Position numbers and translations under genes: made by a program
Notes under the pieces: generated by a model
What the model saw: only the letters and a program-made list of their open reading frames with translations
What the model was told of the DNA's origin: nothing
The model's database searches: none
Assembly (NCBI GenBank): GCA_032718475.1
Contig: JAUCBJ010003862.1
Location: forward strand, 17,167 to 81,166
Length of the DNA stretch: 64,000 nucleotides
Direction: 5' to 3'
Source: Nemertoderma westbladi
Taxonomy: Eukaryota; Xenacoelomorpha; Nemertodermatida; Nemertodermatidae
Shown here: in pieces, positions 62,278 to 64,000 of the stretch
Position numbering within the stretch: position 1 is the stretch's first letter
Layout: each line of letters begins with the position of its first letter

Positions 62278-63052
62278 GATTGGTTACTGAATTGGGATGA
62301 ACTCTACGAGTTGGTTCATTACCTCCCTTATAAGGTCTATCTTGATCATCTCTTGTTAGGTGTTGTATTTTTTCAACGCGATTTTGAATTTGTTGATCAT
62401 ATTCTTTAAATTTTGAATTTAAAATTTCTTCAAGTGAGGGGCTTAGGGTCCCCAATACTTGTTCAGTTACCTTTGTAATAATTTCCCCAGATTGATATTG
62501 TCCCTTTACCTCTATTGCAGTTCGAGTAACTTTGAACTCATCATCAATCTTGTCGAGTTGATCATCATGTTGGCTTAATCTATCAGATACCGTGGAGAGT
62601 TCCCTTTTTATGACTAAAATTTCGGCGCATGTTTGTTCATTGGACTGTTCAACACGAAATTTACATGTTTCGTTTAACCGAACAATCTCATGTGCCTGTT
62701 CATCTAATCGAGCCTCGATATGGTTGGCTCGTTTACGTGCTTCGATAGCTTGATCATTGATCTGACTCTGTGTGGCATCAGCCTGACGTTGCACTTTATC
62801 AGTCAGTTGTTTCAGCTGATCTCTAGTCGTATCAGCATCCTTATTAAGCTGATCACGAGTCATATCAGCCTGTTGTTTAAGCTGATCTTGAGTTGCATTG
62901 TCTCGGTGTTGAGCATTGTCAGCGAGTTGCTGCATGAGCGACATTAAGGAATTTAGAGTAATTTCAGGAGGGCTGGGTACAGCTGATTGTTCTGGAACAT
63001 CCACTACTTCAACTGGTTGTTCTAGAATACTTTCAAGGGATTCAGTAAATTA
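62262..63052 (-). pseudogene. Bel-D Gag coiled-coil region
   Basis: From the TAA at 63050-63052 (in frame with the N-terminal ORF) the frame continues FTESLES... and from residue ~30 onward shows repeating DQLKQQADMTRDQLNKDAD blocks of about 11 residues, a long coiled coil (residues ~35-150). It ends in RRVHPNSVTNQSDRP at the LINE insertion. Such coiled coils in Gag may multimerise the particle; inference. Confidence 0.7.
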
Positions 63053-63481
63053 CTCATCGCCAGACTGTACGGGAGTAGTAGCAGGTTTTTCCTCAGGAAT
63101 TACTAGGATGCAGTCCTTCAGAGCTACATGGTCAGACAATGCCCCGAAGCCTGCTTCAATAGAAACTGCAGCAATTGTTTCCCATGCATAGCGCATTTTA
63201 TTATTTAGTATAACATTAGCAGAGTTTATCGTACTTTGAAACTCAGAATTAATTTTAACTTCTGGAAGGGCCGAATCAAATAATTTGAAAAAACTAGCTA
63301 TTTTCTCGTCATAAAGACTATTGACTTTACTTACTGTGAGAACTAAAAAATCCAACTCAAGCTGCTGTGTTTCAGCAGATTTGCCCTTTATTTGTTTTAT
63401 AATAGTGTCAACCTGGCGTGTAAATGCACCTTTAATAGAGCTGCACTTTAAATTAATGCTGGCTAATTGGTTGTCAGCCAC
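63050..63481 (-). CDS. Bel-D Gag N-terminus
   Basis: 143 codons: ADNQLASINLKCSSIKGAFT at the start, the usual opening of BEL/Pao Gag (helical region). Ends at TAA 63050-63052, after which the same frame continues into the coiled coil, so the stop is probably a mutation. No LTR boundary recognised upstream within 300 bp. Confidence 0.7.
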   Translation of the reverse strand: MADNQLASINLKCSSIKGAFTRQVDTIIKQIKGKSAETQQLELDFLVLTVSKVNSLYDEKIASFFKLFDSALPEVKINSEFQSTINSANVILNNKMRYAWETIAAVSIEAGFGALSDHVALKDCILVIPEEKPATTPVQSGDE

Positions 63482-63831
63482 AGATGTTGGCCTTATGATT
63501 TATATATTTTTAAAACAAAAAATATATAGAAAGAAGTAATTATTTGCTTTAAAGCAACAGAAATATTAATCAATAATATATTAGTTTAAATTAATTTAAT
63601 CGAAATTAAATTAACAATTAATATAACAAGACAGACGGCCGGCAAAGGCACCCTACCTTTAACCGACGCATATACAAGCACACAATGGGAGATCAAAGGG
63701 AGGGGAAGCAGCATCTTAAGGTTTGCGATAGAGAATGTTTTAAAGGCTTACTGTGTAGGAAAATACGAATACAAGACATACAATCGGACTAGGAGGGGAT
63801 AACAGGAGAAATTCAGGACTGTCTTTTGTTT
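63482..63831. other. AT-rich leader of Bel-D and unassigned sequence
   Basis: AT-rich to about 63620, then a GC-richer stretch (acagacggccggcaaaggcacc). Possibly leader and part of the 5' LTR; no matching copy was identified left of 58 kb. Confidence 0.4.
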
Positions 63832-64000
63832 GTCCTGAAAACTTGCATAGTCTAAGGACATGCGTAGAACATAGTCAACCACAATAATGAACAAGAATGG
63901 TGCAAGTGTGTCTCCTTGGAGGACGCCCCATAACACTTCAAATGGTTCTGTGTCACCATCAACAGTAGACACAAATGTTGTCGAACCATCGTATACTGAT
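63832..64000 (-). pseudogene. LINE-B reverse transcriptase fragment (runs off the right edge)
   Basis: The minus strand is nearly identical to 53671-53810 (RT motif B, GVLQGDTLAPFLFIIVVDYV). Here the ninth-residue variation reads Q (canonical) where the other copy has K. Near-identity implies recent activity of this family. Confidence 0.85.

Larger units (their letters stand above)
58022..63481 (-). mobile_element. Bel-D: internally deleted BEL/Pao element (internal part)
   Basis: Minus-strand order: Gag N-terminus (63481), coiled-coil Gag (63004-62231), insertion of a 1-kb LINE fragment, Gag middle (61187-60605), Gag C-terminus with knuckles (60134-59358), protease (59306-58600), then directly the integrase C-terminal domain (58400-58022). 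RT, RNase H and integrase core are missing. LTRs were not identified. Multiple frame breaks. Confidence 0.8.

Overview
The window reads as metazoan nuclear DNA, most likely from a marine invertebrate. It has one intron-containing host exon, APE-type LINEs, BEL/Pao LTR retrotransposons and a complete Polinton/Maverick DNA virus-transposon. The frequent word taggcctac reminds me of echinoderm or hemichordate genomes, but that is weak evidence and I do not assign a species. No rRNA, tRNA or CRISPR was seen. Apart from the host exon, nearly everything recognisable is mobile DNA, nested up to three levels deep.

Layout. 1-3.3 kb: a restriction-like-endonuclease type non-LTR reverse transcriptase, running off the left edge, with an in-frame decapeptide repeat at its N-terminal side. 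4.7-17.0 kb: a BEL/Pao-type element (Bel-A, minus strand) with 5-bp target duplication TGAAC. It has Gag and protease, no RT or integrase, and an extra zinc-knuckle gene. A second, internally deleted BEL/Pao element (Bel-B, TSD GGCGC) sits inside it at 10,552-14,713. 17.3-18.1 kb: the last coding exon of an SLC35G/EamA-type transporter, the only host gene found. Its 3' end is partly duplicated at 28.5 kb. 19.1-27.9 kb: an LTR element (LTR-C, TSD ATCAT) carrying another zinc-knuckle gene, a BEL gag fragment and a 5'-truncated LINE. 30,249-48,525: an 18.3-kb Polinton with 610-623 bp terminal inverted repeats and a perfect 6-bp target duplication GCTGAT. 48.5-52.1 kb: degenerate satellite-like repeats, a MITE and foldbacks. 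52.1-55.5 kb: a LINE inside a foldback, itself interrupted by another LINE. 58-63.5 kb: a deleted BEL/Pao element (Bel-D) interrupted by a 1-kb 5'-truncated insertion, of the same family as the window's first gene, with a 16-bp target duplication.

How the Polinton genes fit together. The plus-strand half holds replication and, probably, transcription functions: a zinc-finger protein-primed DNA polymerase B (broken by three reading-frame disruptions) and a small protein that looks like a two-repeat TATA-binding protein. The minus-strand half holds the particle genes in a tight cluster: two penton-like proteins, a basic core protein, a double-jelly-roll major capsid protein and an adenain-type protease. 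Upstream of these lie the integrase, a small hydrophobic virion protein, the packaging ATPase, a RING-finger protein and an unknown early-type gene. The protease carries an in-frame stop, so a scan for long ORFs would miss it. Two virion proteins contain adenain-type cleavage motifs, which fits the protease. CCAAT and TATA elements precede outward genes at both ends.

The best candidates for something new are the TBP-like Polinton gene and the paired-zinc-knuckle gene that recurs in two LTR elements that appear to lack RT and integrase.
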